DNA of 64,000 bases from Isoetes taiwanensis (lineage: Eukaryota; Streptophyta; Lycopodiopsida; Isoetales; Isoetaceae). The stretch spans positions 23,842,874 to 23,906,873 of the forward strand of contig JAJEKV010000003.1 of NCBI GenBank assembly GCA_021234155.1, written 5' to 3'. The position numbers and the translations under genes were made by a program. Positions 11,066-22,128 of this stretch are shown here, piece by piece. Positions within the stretch are counted from its first letter, which is position 1. Each line of letters begins with the position of its first letter. The notes beneath the pieces were generated by a model. It saw nothing but the letters and a program-made list of their open reading frames with translations, was not told the DNA's origin and did not search any database.

Positions 11066-11990
11066 ATGGAGCAAGGTCCGACAGTCTTAAAAAGAACCAA
11101 CCTAGAATGAAAGTGCAAAGGATGCCACCAATAGCTATCGTAGTTGCAATATTAGCTCGATGCTTATAGGGTATAGTTGCAAATCCAGCTGCCGTAAGTG
11201 CGCCTAACACAAAGTTAATCGACAATGCAAGCAACAAAGCTGTATAAAACAATCTACGTACAATAATTGATATAGTTGTACCTATATATGTGAGAAATTA
11301 ATAGCATGGCTCCACTCCTGCTATAACAGTTGCAACAACAAAGAAAAATAGCAGGATGTTGAATGCCCAAAATATCCGCACTCCCATATGCTTCTAATAT
11401 GCTCCACTCGGGAGTTGAAGCCAACCAGCAAATTTGACGCTTGCAATTAGAGCAGCACCCACTAAAATTGCATTTGTTGAATCTATATACACTTGATGAT
11501 CCTGATACGACAGTTCCTGATACAATTTCAGTAAACCCTTGTCATGTTGCATAACTTAGTGCGGCCTTCCCATTCTAGACTTCGGAATTGGCAACAGATC
11601 TCGTTTAGACTTTTTTGTCCTACAAAGTGTAGTAAAAATTTCTGCCCAACCTAAAGTAGTTCGACCAAACTATTTATCCTTTTTATTCAATGTTCCCTTA
11701 TGGTGTTGATGGATGAATTCAATAGTGTCTTTGTTCTTTCCATATAAAGCTATCCACAAAAGCAGTATGTCATTTATTTTTATAACTAGACCGCGTTTTC
11801 TTACAAATACTGGCTCTCTGACTATCTTATTCTTCCTTGCTTCTGTATTTGCCTCTTCGCAAAACGATTTCCAAAGACCAAACTTTTCACTCAAAGTGCT
11901 TATTAATGTTTTGGCAAATATCGTATGCACCATATAAAGAGCATGGTACAAAGCATCATGTCCCAGAGTATCTAGAGTCTGCAAATTGAT
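11052..11990 (-). pseudogene. Ankyrin-repeat/PGG-domain membrane protein remnant
   Basis: Read on the minus strand. 11670-11984 gives a helical ankyrin-like stretch ending in 'NKKDK', an in-frame TAG, and then 'FGRTTLGWA', which matches the D-x-x-G-x-T-x-L-x-x-A ankyrin consensus. Next comes 'NAILVGAALIASVKFAGWLQ' followed by 'LPSGAY', the signature of the plant PGG domain (usually ending PPGGY). Three further hydrophobic segments follow, about 11280-11380 and 11060-11250, as in ACD6-like proteins. In-frame stops lie after 'LPSGAY' and after 'GVEPCY'. Plant PGG proteins sit in membranes and many act in defence or cell-death control. The ankyrin array here is very short, so this is a truncated relic. 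Confidence 0.65.
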
Positions 11991-13076
11991 GGAAGAGCTT
12001 ATGTTATGTTTTAGGATTTTTGTGCTTTATTTTTGCAGTCTAGTGAACTGCAATCTCGCCGATACTATTTCTTATATTTAAATCAAGTTTTACGCTCTGG
12101 ATAAGAGTTACAAGACTATCAATCTAGTCGCTTTTGTAATAAGTTGATGCATAGTGGAGAACAATATTTTTAGCAGAAGATTGAAATGTTGTTGATTAAT
12201 CGATTTTGTAGATTGGCCAATTACCATGAAAGTTGCATGATGGCTTGTGAATGTCCTGTGGTATTTTCATTGTTCATTTGATGGCCAGAAGATTGGGAAA
12301 TCCTGGAGCACTAGAATCATATGCTGACTCATATCGTGCTAGGTTGAGAAGATTTAAGGACTGCCATTAGAAGTCTTTAAAGGTTGTACTTGGGTATTTG
12401 GAAATGGATTCACCAACTACCTATTTCATTTTGTTTTGATGTGCAAAAAATTATATACATACAACCTCAGTTTATTTGGTGGGGAGGTGAATATACAAAT
12501 AACTGGAAGGTTGGGATTATAGAGTGGCAATGATACTGAGGTGATGGCATCCAACGGAGTAGATATTGAACAAGATATGGGGAGCTTATTGAATGATGCA
12601 AGCTTGTTAGTTCTGCTACATTTCTATGCTACAGTTCAGCATCAAATCTCTCTGACATTGTGAAAATGAGGCTAATTTTAAGCATCAACCAGATGAGGAT
12701 TTATCTCAAACTAGTTTTGTGGTTGGTTTTCATCGTTACTTTATTGAGAAAAAAGAGCTCAACTGCAGTTTAAAATTATATTCTTGGAGCCAGAAGGAAC
12801 TTCACTTTTGCAGATTTGAAGCACGATTCCTCTGTCCTGAAGAATGTCTTTTCGAGCAATCCCTTGTATCAATTTATGCAGGAAGTTGAGCAACAGAAGC
12901 GAATAAATTATTCGATTCTTACCCTAGAGAAAATCCCTATAACACATGGGTTATTCTACGAGGATCCCATAAATTCTTGCACTGAACTTGATTGTTGAGT
13001 GCTGTCTTTGAATTTTCTTGTGTTCTCATGTTTGGGCCTCCTATTCTAGGTGTCATATAGTGAGCAAAGTCGTGTT
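11991..13076. other. Non-coding stretch upstream of the KH exons
   Basis: AT-rich with scattered short frames. A 60-codon plus-strand frame at 12816-12998 has no recognisable motif; it could be an upstream exon of the SF1-like gene, but I cannot show this. Confidence 0.4.
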
Positions 13077-13160
13077 GAGCAGACTCGTGTTGTCTAGGTA
13101 CGAATTTTGAGCAGACTCGTGTGTCTAGGTACAAATTTTGAGCAGACTCGTGTTGAGCAA
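13077..13160. repeat. Minisatellite of 31-32 bp units
   Basis: Two units and part of a third begin 'gagcagactcgtgt', at 13077, 13109 and 13140. Each full unit continues with 'tctaggtac' and 'aaattt'. The third runs on into different sequence. Confidence 0.8.
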
Positions 13161-13459
13161 ATTGCACAACTGGAGATGGGAAATTTGGAGGCTAATGCGA
13201 ATGAACTGCCATGCTCGCTAAAGCTTGGGCAGATCCCTTGTATTTGTATCTTCTTTCTCTCCTTAGAAAAGAAGACTAGAACGGTTGGAGTTAGAGAAAC
13301 GAGAGGCAATAGGTGTTTTTTGACAGCTATTTTTGTGCACATATGTGATCCTTCTTGCAGATAAGCATGTAATATTTTTGCACATGTGGGCATGTGTTTT
13401 CTCTGGGTGCCATCTTGTCCATGTACCTATATGCTAGTTTGATGTGAAGTGAATGCATG

Positions 13460-13676
13460 TTGTTAAACCTGTCATACAAGCCCCCACCTGGGTACATGCC
13501 CATTTTGAAGGAAGATAAATTGTACATTCCAGTAAGTGTTGTAAGATTTGCCATCTTTTGTAAATGAGAATGAGTGGAAATTATATGTCAAATTATATTG
13601 GGTCATGCAGGTGAAGAAATATCAAGGATACAACTTTATAAGACAGATCCTTGGACCACGTGGAAACGCACAAATG
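13460..13676 (+). pseudogene. SF1/branchpoint-binding-like KH exons
   Basis: Two adjacent exons can be read. The first ends 'PPPGYMPILKEDKLYIP' at 13531 and is followed by a GTAAGT donor. The second starts after a 'tgcag' acceptor at 13611, reads 'VKKYQGYNFIRQILGPRGNA' plus 'QM', and ends at 13676 before another GTAAGT donor. Both junctions are phase 0, so the exons join cleanly. The block matches the start of the KH domain of splicing factor 1, which binds the intron branch point; the GPRG loop is present. A Gly normally following Phe-Ile is replaced by Arg. No downstream exon with the rest of the KH domain is found, and the second exon recurs truncated in the repeat at 22126, so this is probably a gene fragment carried in a duplicated segment. 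Confidence 0.6.
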
Positions 13677-15908
13677 GTAAGTTGCTTCATATGATTATTG
13701 TTTATTCTGAAGCAGTGTGTATGTACTCGCCATTGTGAATACTCATTATTATGTAGACCACTAACTATGATAAAAAGTACAGCCATGGGAGAGTTGATGC
13801 AATGTCATCTAACCTTTGTAAATTAAATTAATTCGCCTAAGGCGTTCCATGATGAAGCCTTGGTAAATTCATTGCCCATGTCACACCTATTAAGAAAAAA
13901 CTCTCGTGGCAATTTTCAACTAAAGGTCATAACAATTCAAGTCATTTTCTAATTTTATTAATGGACACAATTTCAAGCCAAGACATAGAAACAATTCGTT
14001 TAGTTCCCAAAAGGGTGTTCCATGACGAAGGCTTCAACCATAAGGTCATAACAATTCAACTATTAATGGATAGAATTTTGAGCCCAAACATAGAAACAAA
14101 GCATGGTTTAATTCATTGGTCCCTATACAGAACCTTATGGACAATCCGCCCAATATCATAGAAAGACATAGTATATAGTTTGGTTGATTGATCACAATGC
14201 ATGAATAGCATGAACCTTACCGACAACCTGCTCAATGTCATAAGTAATAACTACAGTATTGTTGCTTGCTCTAAATATGGAACCAAAGTTACCATGTGAT
14301 ATAGAACTGGCAGTGCTACTCTAGAAACCCCATTGGTACCTTGCAAACAACCAGTATGCAAGGATCTGGAGAATGGCTGCTAAAAGAATCTAGAATGCAG
14401 TGTAAATGACAATGACATTCTTGTGGTCGATCGAGATATCATCATTGGAGGACGTTATAATTTAAGTGAGCGGTGGCGATTCGATTTCAAGGGTTCCATG
14501 ACATACCTAGACCACAAATCAAACGCGAATGATCTCCTCAAATTGCTTTTATTAAAAGCTTTTAAAATTGCTGTAATCTATTCACTTATTAATGTCCCTT
14601 CAAAATCCATCAAGACACCTTTTCTATTATTAGGAGGAACCAAATATCGACATCAAATGAAACACATACCTCTGGAATGAGTTTGACTCTTCTACCAACA
14701 ACGTTTTAAAAGCACATAATTTTGTTCTTGTTGTAATTGCATAACCCTGGTTAATAGACACAATTCTGTCGGTATTGATAGTATACAACCTCAAAATAGA
14801 GAATAATACAGACATAACCTATGCAATAACATTGCTAAGATATGGGTATAGTCAAATTTCTACCATCATAAAGGTCATTACCACCTTATCTTAGAGGGCT
14901 CTTTCTGAGCATTTTGAATTGGAGAGATGATATGTTGTAGGGGAATTTGCTAAGCCCTGTTCCATATAAGTACCATAGAAATATCATGGTCATGATCTAT
15001 AAAGCCCAAAAATAGCTTGTCTTGACATCATATGAATATAAAACCTAATCAACAGCAACTAATCCAAGATGAGAAAATGGTCTAAGAACATCTCAACTGG
15101 GCGGCAAAGAAACAATGGTTACTGCACACTGCACAGCTTTGCATTTCAATTTTGACGGCTGTCAATTCTTCCTCGAGGCAACCCTGCAAAAAAATTTATA
15201 GAGGTGTAGATGTGCTTATCTATGCACAACTCCGCAAGCCAAAGCGCAGAGAGCATCGTGGATCAAAACAACAAAAAGCACGTCTTAGCATTTCAATTTC
15301 GACGAAATGTCAATTCTTCTTCGAGGCAACCCTGCATCATGAACATGTCTTCTTGTGTTGCATCATCAACGTATCTTAAAAGCAAAGTAAAAAGAATAAA
15401 CGAAAAATCTTACTAAACACCATAGGGAAGGCATTTAGCTTAAAGACAGGATATGACAGAGCTGCAATCTAAGGAAGAGTTTGAGCTACTTAACAGATGC
15501 ACAGCCTATAATATAAACCATAGCCCAAGAAGGTTAGAAACATACCTAGAAAGCGTGCTAACAACGACATCTTCATTGCTGGCATGCTATTATAGTTGAG
15601 TCACTGCATAGCATCAGAGCAATGACATAGTACAAATGCAGATAATCATCAGCTCTTTAGGTAGCCATCTTTATTGTTGGCATGCTATTATAGCTCAATC
15701 ACTGCATATTATCAGAGCAATGACATAGTATTCAAGCAAATCGTCATCAGATCTTCAGGTAGCCAATCACTTTAGCCTCCAAAAGATGAAAGTCTCCAAA
15801 AGATTCATGGTGGTGGTAAATTTGCTATCAACAATCCAATTATACGATACCCAAAAGTCTGATTTGCACCAACAGTCCAAAAGAATTCTATACAAATCAT
15901 AATATTGT
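13624..15908. repeat. 2.3 kb duplicated unit, copy A
   Basis: This segment, beginning inside the second KH exon, recurs at 21010-22128 (3' half only) and 22126-24436 (whole unit). Identity is high by eye with small indels. It holds no intact gene. Its right end is the point where the LINE at 15909 begins. Confidence 0.85.
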
Positions 15909-16364
15909 GTCACAAGCTAATACGAGGCAAGATCTTTCCATTTTAAAAGTTGCAGATAATTTGTTACTTAACTGCTCTAATGTGGATAATAATGTACATA
16001 ATAATGTAAGTTCCCCCATAAACTTCACCGATTCATCTTTATCTGAGAAAGTAGTTCATGAATGCTGCAAATCTAAATTCTGGCAGTGCTCTCACTCTGA
16101 CACTATAGCTACAGATGATAATTCTGCTGAACCTCACTCTGACAAAGAAAATGCCCCTGACACTCATTTTCCAAACAATGATAATCTATGGGAGGGAGAC
16201 ATCTATCTGCTTGATCATCAAAACAGTCATACTATTGACCAGCCAACAAATCAATCTTCCAAAAGAAATAGGAAGAATAAAGGAAAAAGCATTCTTGGCC
16301 AAATCCAAAACACGCCTGCAGCCAATACTCGACAAAAAACCAAAAGGGCTAGCAGATCCCATTA
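15909..16364 (+). pseudogene. LINE ORF1 C-terminal tail
   Basis: About 150 codons open from the flank through to a TAG overlapping the region before ORF2. The protein is polar, rich in Asn, Ser and Asp, and ends in a basic stretch ('KRNRKNKGK', 'RQKTKRASRSH'). In plant L1 elements ORF1 encodes an RNA-binding gag-like protein with this kind of basic tail. The RNA-binding and zinc-knuckle parts are absent because the element is 5'-truncated. It lies directly upstream of ORF2, in another frame. Confidence 0.55.
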
Positions 16365-16399
16365 GCCTTCTCCTTTTTTGCATTACTCCTTCACTCCTC

Positions 16400-16987
16400 A
16401 TGAAGATTCTCAGCTGGAATCTCAGGGGAATAAAAGGCCCTTTAAAAAGGAGGAGAGTTATATCTCAGATTAGAAACTATGACAGTGACATTATCCTTCT
16501 GCAAGAATTGAGACTGCCTAACTTTGAGTGCTCCAACCTTGCTGATTGGATTGGCCCTGGGTTTTCCTCTATATGGATTGAAGCCACAGGCACATCTGGT
16601 GGACTGTGCATTATTTGGAAGCACTTAAATCAAAACTTGATTTATAACAGCCCATGCAAGACCTGGCAGTCAGTAGTTCTCACTAATAAGGACATTTCTT
16701 TTGGGATCATCAATATTTATGCTTCAACTGATTCTAGACTCAGAACTACAACATGGACTTCTATAAATAACTGGCTCTCAACTCAAAACTGTGATACATG
16801 GATTATGGCAGGTGACTTCAACAACACCCCAACCTGGGATATGAAAATTGGTAGGGATTTAAACATGTGTACTGATGAAAGATCTCAATGGGATTTACTG
16901 CTTGATATGCACTTCCTTCAGCATATTCCATCCTCAACATCAGCATATACTTGGTCAAACAAACAAGAAGGGAATAATAGGGTGTAA
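16400..16987 (+). pseudogene. LINE ORF2 endonuclease
   Basis: The ATG at 16400 opens 'MKILSWNLRGIKGPLKRRRV', a typical L1 APE-endonuclease start. The catalytic Glu lies in 'IILLQELRLP', the D-x-N motif in 'WIMAGDFNNTP', and the SDH triad residues in 'CTSISDHQPQ', which reads in the next frame after 17060. A TAA at 16985-16987, caused by a small indel near 16985, separates this domain from the RT frame that starts five bases later. Repairing one frame would join them, so inactivation is recent. Confidence 0.9.
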
Positions 16988-16989
16988 TT

Positions 16990-18588
16990 GTGCTCGATGT
17001 ATTCTACATTAATAACAGTCAGCACGACTTTTGGGATAACTGCCTTGTCCACAGTGATGAGTGTACCTCAATCTCTGATCACCAGCCTCAATTTCTAATC
17101 ACCAAGCATGTACTCTCCATAAAGAGGCATGGTAACACACCTTTCAAGCTAAATTGCTCTCTCCTGGACTCTGCTGCATTCTGTGAAGATTTCAAAGCTT
17201 TTTATAATTCCCTTCCCAGAGTTAGATCTACAAGCTCAATGAGGTCATTCTATTCTAATATCAAAGAATCCAAATCCTGGATCAAGAACTGGTCCAAACA
17301 CCTTCATGACAATAAGCTTGCTGAGAAAAGAGCTTACCTTCAAGATATGAAAGAGGTTAGAATGAAACTTCAGGATGATCCCCTTAATATTGAGCTCCAT
17401 TGGCAAGAAGATAATCTAGAAATGGCCATCAAAACCATTGAAGAATATGAAGCCAAAAGCTCCTCAATCAGATGTAAGCTTAAATATTTTTCCAAAATGG
17501 ATCATGGGAACTCAAAATTTTTTTACAGGGTGGCCAAATCAAGGCTTCTAGAAAGCCAACTTTCTACCATTAAGGATGATAATGAGGTTACTCTTGATGA
17601 CCAGAAAGAGATTTCTAACTACTTTTGCTCCAAGTATGCTGCAATCTTCTCCCAACCAATTGATACCCCCACTCAAGTTGAGGAAGCCAAGTCATTTTCA
17701 GATATGATTATTAATAATGGCCTTCACAGTAAAATTGTGATGTCTAACACTGTGGAAGTTATCCCCTCTACTGAGGAAATCTTTGCTACTCTTAAAAGTC
17801 TTGCCAAAGGGAAAAGTCCTGGCCCAGATGGCCTTCCACCCGAATTTTATCTTAAATTCTGGGACATAATTAAAGAAGATTTCACGCTTATGATTAAAGG
17901 CTACTGGAATTCAAACCACCTACACCCTGCTCTTTCTGCTGGACTTATCACTTTAATTCCAAAGGTTGACAATCCTCAAACTTTCTCTGATTGGAGGCCA
18001 ATCTCCCTAACAAATTCTACTTATAAAGTTTGTGCTAAGATAATTGCAAACAGGGTCAAAACTCACCTTCAGGAAGTCATTAGCTCCAATCAATCTGCAT
18101 TTCTCCCAAATAGATTCATCCTAGATAACTACATTGCTGCCATGGAGGGTTTGCATTGGAACAAGTTGACTAATCAAGACTGCATTCTCTTAAAGCTTGA
18201 TTTTTCAAAGGCCTTTGACACAGTTAGATGGGACTTTCTAAAATTCTCTCTAGAGAAACTTGGCTTCAGCCACAAGATTATCCAGTTGATCCTGGGGCTT
18301 AACTCCAGATCTCAATCTACTGTGCTTGTTAATGGATCCCCAGGACAATTCTTCCCCCTTGCTAGAGGAGTTAGACAAGGGTGCCCCTTAGCACCATATT
18401 TATTTCTAGCTGTTGCTGAAATGTTAACTAGAGTTATCACTCATCTCCAATCAACTGGGACAATTGTTGGTCTAAACCTTCCTGACAACATCACGAATCT
18501 CTCAATCCTTCAATATGCTGATGACTCTTTCAGTTTCCTCAAGAATGACTTGAATATTATTCACATTTTCTTACTTGACTATTCATAA
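16990..18588 (+). pseudogene. LINE ORF2 reverse transcriptase
   Basis: A 532-codon frame without an ATG of its own; it continues ORF2 after the frame change at 16985. After the endonuclease end it shows the RT motifs in order: 'AKGKSPGPDGLPPEFYLKFW', 'LITLIPKV', 'DWRPISLTNSTYK', 'LLKLDFSKAFDTVRWDF' (first Asp), 'GVRQGCPLAPYLF' and 'ILQYADDSFSFLK' (YADD catalytic pair). It stops at 18586-18588 through a second frameshift, just after the palm. All catalytic residues are present. Confidence 0.93.
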
Positions 18589-18590
18589 CT

Positions 18591-20220
18591 TTGGTTACGC
18601 CTCACGGGATTCACCTGAATAGAAATAAATGTACCATCATTGGGGACTTCAACACAGATAGCATTGCTGGCATAAAATGTATGACTGACACTGAGACAAC
18701 TAATCTTCTAGGCATGCCTCTATCTCTCAATCCTAGTCTCAAATGTCTTTGGAATCCCATTGTAGAGAAGATTAGAAAGAAACTTGGGAATTATGGCAAC
18801 TGTCTCTCTTTGGCAGGAAGAACTCTAATTGCAAACTCTGTCATTGCAGCCTCCCACATTTATTTCTCTTCTGCACTCCTAGCTCCCAAATGCATTTATC
18901 TGCAGATTGAGAGAATAGTGAGAAATTTCATATGGGGAAAGCATCATATGGTTAATTGGTCCTCAATTACCAGAAGTAAAATTCAAGGTGGTTTGGGATG
19001 TAAGAATATTGCCTTGCAAAGCTATGCCTTGGCAGGTAAGTACATCTGGAAGTCTATATTCTCAAATAGTAATCCTGCCTCAATCTTTATCAAATACTGG
19101 CTTTCTATTAGCCATCCAAAGCATCATGCATCCATCTCTCACAATCTCCCACATTCAGCTTTCACTACTCTTCAACCAGCCCCCAGTATTTCTCCTCTCA
19201 TGAGAAACATGATTATTGCCTGGAACAAGGTTCATCAGACTTTCCATCATTCCAACCTGGAAAACAGTCACATCAACACTAATATTTTTTGGAATCCCAA
19301 TTTCTATAGAGACCAGTCTACTCCTCTGGCCATCAAGCATAAACGGATATACAAGAAATGGAAAGATAATAATATTCTCACCCTTGGTGATCTATGGGAT
19401 CAGGGCAGATGGATTACCTGGACTAACTTGAAGCACAAAATCAGGGGAAGTTCCTCTGATAGAACTCTTTTTAGATATATTATGCACAAGGTCCACACAA
19501 TCAATCTTATGGCTAATCCCATTATTACTGATTGGACCCTACTTGACAAACCAAGCTATAGTGTCCAGAAAGTCTACAGATATTTAAACAAACCAAATGT
19601 GCCTTCAAAGGCTAAACTGTATTGGGCTATCTCAGATGAAACTGAAACCAGACTCTTCACAAACATCCGGCATTCCTATCCACCACCAAAAAGATCTCTT
19701 ACTTTGTCCGGCTTATTGCAAATAAGAGTTTATCCAACTTGGAAATGCTCTCTAGGCACTCCAATAATCTTACTCATCCTATTGATTCAAATTGCCCTCT
19801 TGGATGTGGGTATGTGGAAAATTTTGAGCACATCTTCGGTTGTGTAAAGCTCACCTCCTTCCGCTTTGGTTTGAAGATACTTTCAACATTATATGTCCTG
19901 CTACTCTGTTGGATTTCATGATGAATGATGATGCTTTCACAAACTCTTTATGCTTCATTGCTTTATGGAATGTATGGAAACATAGAAATAGATGTCATTA
20001 TGGGAGAAAAAGAATATCTATTCACTGGATAAAAAGACAGGTTATATATGACATTGAAATGGCTGCAACTAGTCAGATGCATGTAGATAGAGATTCTGTG
20101 GATAACAAGTGGCATAGCATTGGTCATTTCATAGGGTTCTATCAATTGTTTAAATTAAATTGCAATGCTGCATTTACTGACAATGATTGTTCCCTTGCTA
20201 GATTACATGATGAGTCTTAG
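18591..20220 (+). pseudogene. LINE ORF2 post-RT region and zinc finger
   Basis: The continuation of ORF2 in a shifted frame reads 'GIHLNRNKCTIIGDF', 'CLSLAGRTLIANSVI' and 'GGLGCKNIALQSYALAGKYI' (18591-19600), the standard block after the LINE RT thumb. A further shift near 19650 leads into the zf-RVT region with 'CPLGCGYVENFEHIFGC' (19790-19850). The frame at 19840-20220 ends with 'FKLNCNAAF', which resembles the first strand of the RNase H domain found at the end of some plant LINEs. The rest of that RNase H is not recognisable. Confidence 0.8.
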
Positions 20221-20692
20221 CAGAGATTTTAACACATCTGTTGAGCCAGCTGAGCATACACTTTTCCCAGGGCAGAGGTTAGTTCACGATATTCAGTACA
20301 CAGATGATGGATTATGGACAGGCCTAGTCAGAGGCATCACAAACATTGACATTCCTGACATCCCAGATCACGAAATTGATTGGGCAATAGAATTTTGCAG
20401 AGGCACATACTTAATGGTGCAACTATGGTGGTTCATGGAAATTAATAGCAGAAACATGACAGACGAACAATTCCAATATTACAGACAGCACTATTACCAT
20501 CATAGATGTTTGGCAGATGCTTATGGTACACTCATCATCCTCATGTCTACAACCAATGCTGACAGACTTATTCAAGAGCTAAATTGGGGAAATGGTAGAA
20601 CTCTCATTTTGCAACCAGATTTCCAGCCAAAATTTGACTACCTTCACTCTTATCATTTTCTATCCAATATCCCATCAAATCCCAATTCCTGA
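20165..20692 (+). CDS. Unrecognised ORF at the LINE 3' end
   Basis: A 175-codon frame overlaps the end of ORF2 and runs nearly to the poly(A) tail. It is tryptophan- and tyrosine-rich ('DGLWTGLVRG', 'LMVQLWWFME', 'QFQYYRQHYYHH'). I do not recognise it. It could be the shifted continuation of ORF2 behind the RNase H-like start, or a gene captured at the LINE 3' end. It lacks the DEDD residues expected of RNase H. Confidence 0.35.
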   Translation: MLHLLTMIVPLLDYMMSLSRDFNTSVEPAEHTLFPGQRLVHDIQYTDDGLWTGLVRGITNIDIPDIPDHEIDWAIEFCRGTYLMVQLWWFMEINSRNMTDEQFQYYRQHYYHHRCLADAYGTLIILMSTTNADRLIQELNWGNGRTLILQPDFQPKFDYLHSYHFLSNIPSNPNS

Positions 20693-20986
20693 ATTCCTGA
20701 ATTCCATTCCTTACATCCAATCCCATTCTGAATCTCAAAACAGCAGTTTACTCATTTCTGGTTTCCAGTGGTTCAATTCAGTAGCAGCAGTGCAGGTTTA
20801 ATACCTTTCACATGGAAGACAAGGACTTCTTAATTTCAATCACCTTTGCTGCTTTTACAGCATGGCATCCACTGATGTCTATTTTGTTTACTTTGTTTTT
20901 AAGCTTAATGTTGAGTAGTCAACTACATGACTCACTCACAACAATGTACCTTTTTCTATAATTAATGAAAAAAACCCCATTCTCTC

Positions 20987-21009
20987 AAAAAAAAAAAAAA
21001 AAAAAAAAA
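20987..21009 (+). repeat. Poly(A) tail of the LINE
   Basis: Twenty-three uninterrupted A residues directly before duplicated-unit sequence mark the 3' end of the retrotransposed copy. Confidence 0.95.
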
Positions 21010-22128
21010 GTTTGACTCTTCTACCAACAACGTTTTAAAAAGCACATAATTTTGTTACTGTTGTAATTGCATAACCCTGGTTAATAGACACAATTCTGTC
21101 AGTATTGATAGTATACAACCTCAAAATAGAGAATTATACAGACATAACCTATGCAATAACATTGCTAAGATATGGGTATAGTCAAATTTCTACCATCATA
21201 AAGGTCATTACCACCTTATCTTAGAGGGCTCTTTCTGAGCATTTTGAATTTGAGAGATGATATGTTGTAGGGGAATTTGCTAAGCCCTGTTCCATATAAG
21301 TACCATAGAAATATCATGGTCATGATCTATAAAGCCCAAAAATAGCTTGTCTTGACATCATATGAATATAAAACCTAATCAACAGCAACTAATCCAAGAT
21401 GAGAAAATGGTCTAAGAACATCTCAACTGGGCGGCAAAGAAACAATGGTTACTGCACACTGCAAGGCTTTGCATTTCAATTTTGACGGGTTGTCAATTCT
21501 TCCTCGAGGCAACCCTGCAAAAAAAATTTATAGAGGTGTAGATGTGCTCCGCAAGCCAAAGCGCAGAGAGCATCCAAAGTGGATCAAAACAACAAAAAGC
21601 ACGTCTTAGCATTTCAATTTCAACGAAATGTCAATTCTTCTTCGAGGCAACCCTGCATCATGAACATGTCTTCCTGTGTTGCATCATCAACGTATCTTAA
21701 AAGCAAAGTAAAAAGAATAGACGAAAAATCTTACTAAACACCATAGGGAAGGCATTTAGCTTAAAGACAGGATATGACAGAGCTGCAATCTAAAAAAGAG
21801 TTTGAGCTACTTAACAGATGCACTGCCTATAATATGAACCATAGCCCAAGAAGGTTAGAAACATACCTAGAAAGCGTGCTAACAACGACATCTTCATTGC
21901 TGGCATGCTATTATAGTTGAGTCACTGCATAGCATCAGAGCAATGACATAGTACAAATGCAGATAATCATCAGCTCTTTAGGTAGCCATCTTTATTGTTG
22001 GCATGCTATTATAGCTCAATCACTGCATATTATCAGAGCAATGACATAGTATTCAAGCAAATCGTCATCAGATCTTCAGGTAGCCAATCACTTTAGCCTC
22101 CAAAAGCTGAAAGTCTCCAAAAGATTCA
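21010..22128. repeat. Duplicated unit, copy B (3' half)
   Basis: Starts at the position equivalent to 14693 in copy A and runs to the equivalent of about 15807. There it switches without spacer to the start of copy C. The joint shares the few bases 'ttcaagg', a microhomology that suggests end joining or unequal exchange. Confidence 0.85.

Larger units (their letters stand above)
15909..21009 (+). mobile_element. Plant-type L1 LINE, 5'-truncated
   Basis: A nearly complete plus-strand LINE of 5.1 kb. It holds the tail of ORF1 (15909-16364), ORF2 endonuclease (16400-16987), RT (16990-18588), post-RT and zinc-finger regions (18591-19921) and a 23-A tail at 20987-21009. The 5' end falls inside ORF1, as expected for a truncated target-primed copy. 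Few lesions are present compared with other elements here, so it is fairly young. The left flank matches the end of repeat copy A, while the right flank resumes at the position equivalent to 14693. No target-site duplication is evident, so insertion was accompanied by rearrangement. Confidence 0.9.

Noticed and set aside
15909-21009. Target-site duplication for the LINE
   Set aside because: The flanks come from non-adjacent positions of the duplicated unit, and no matching short repeat was found.
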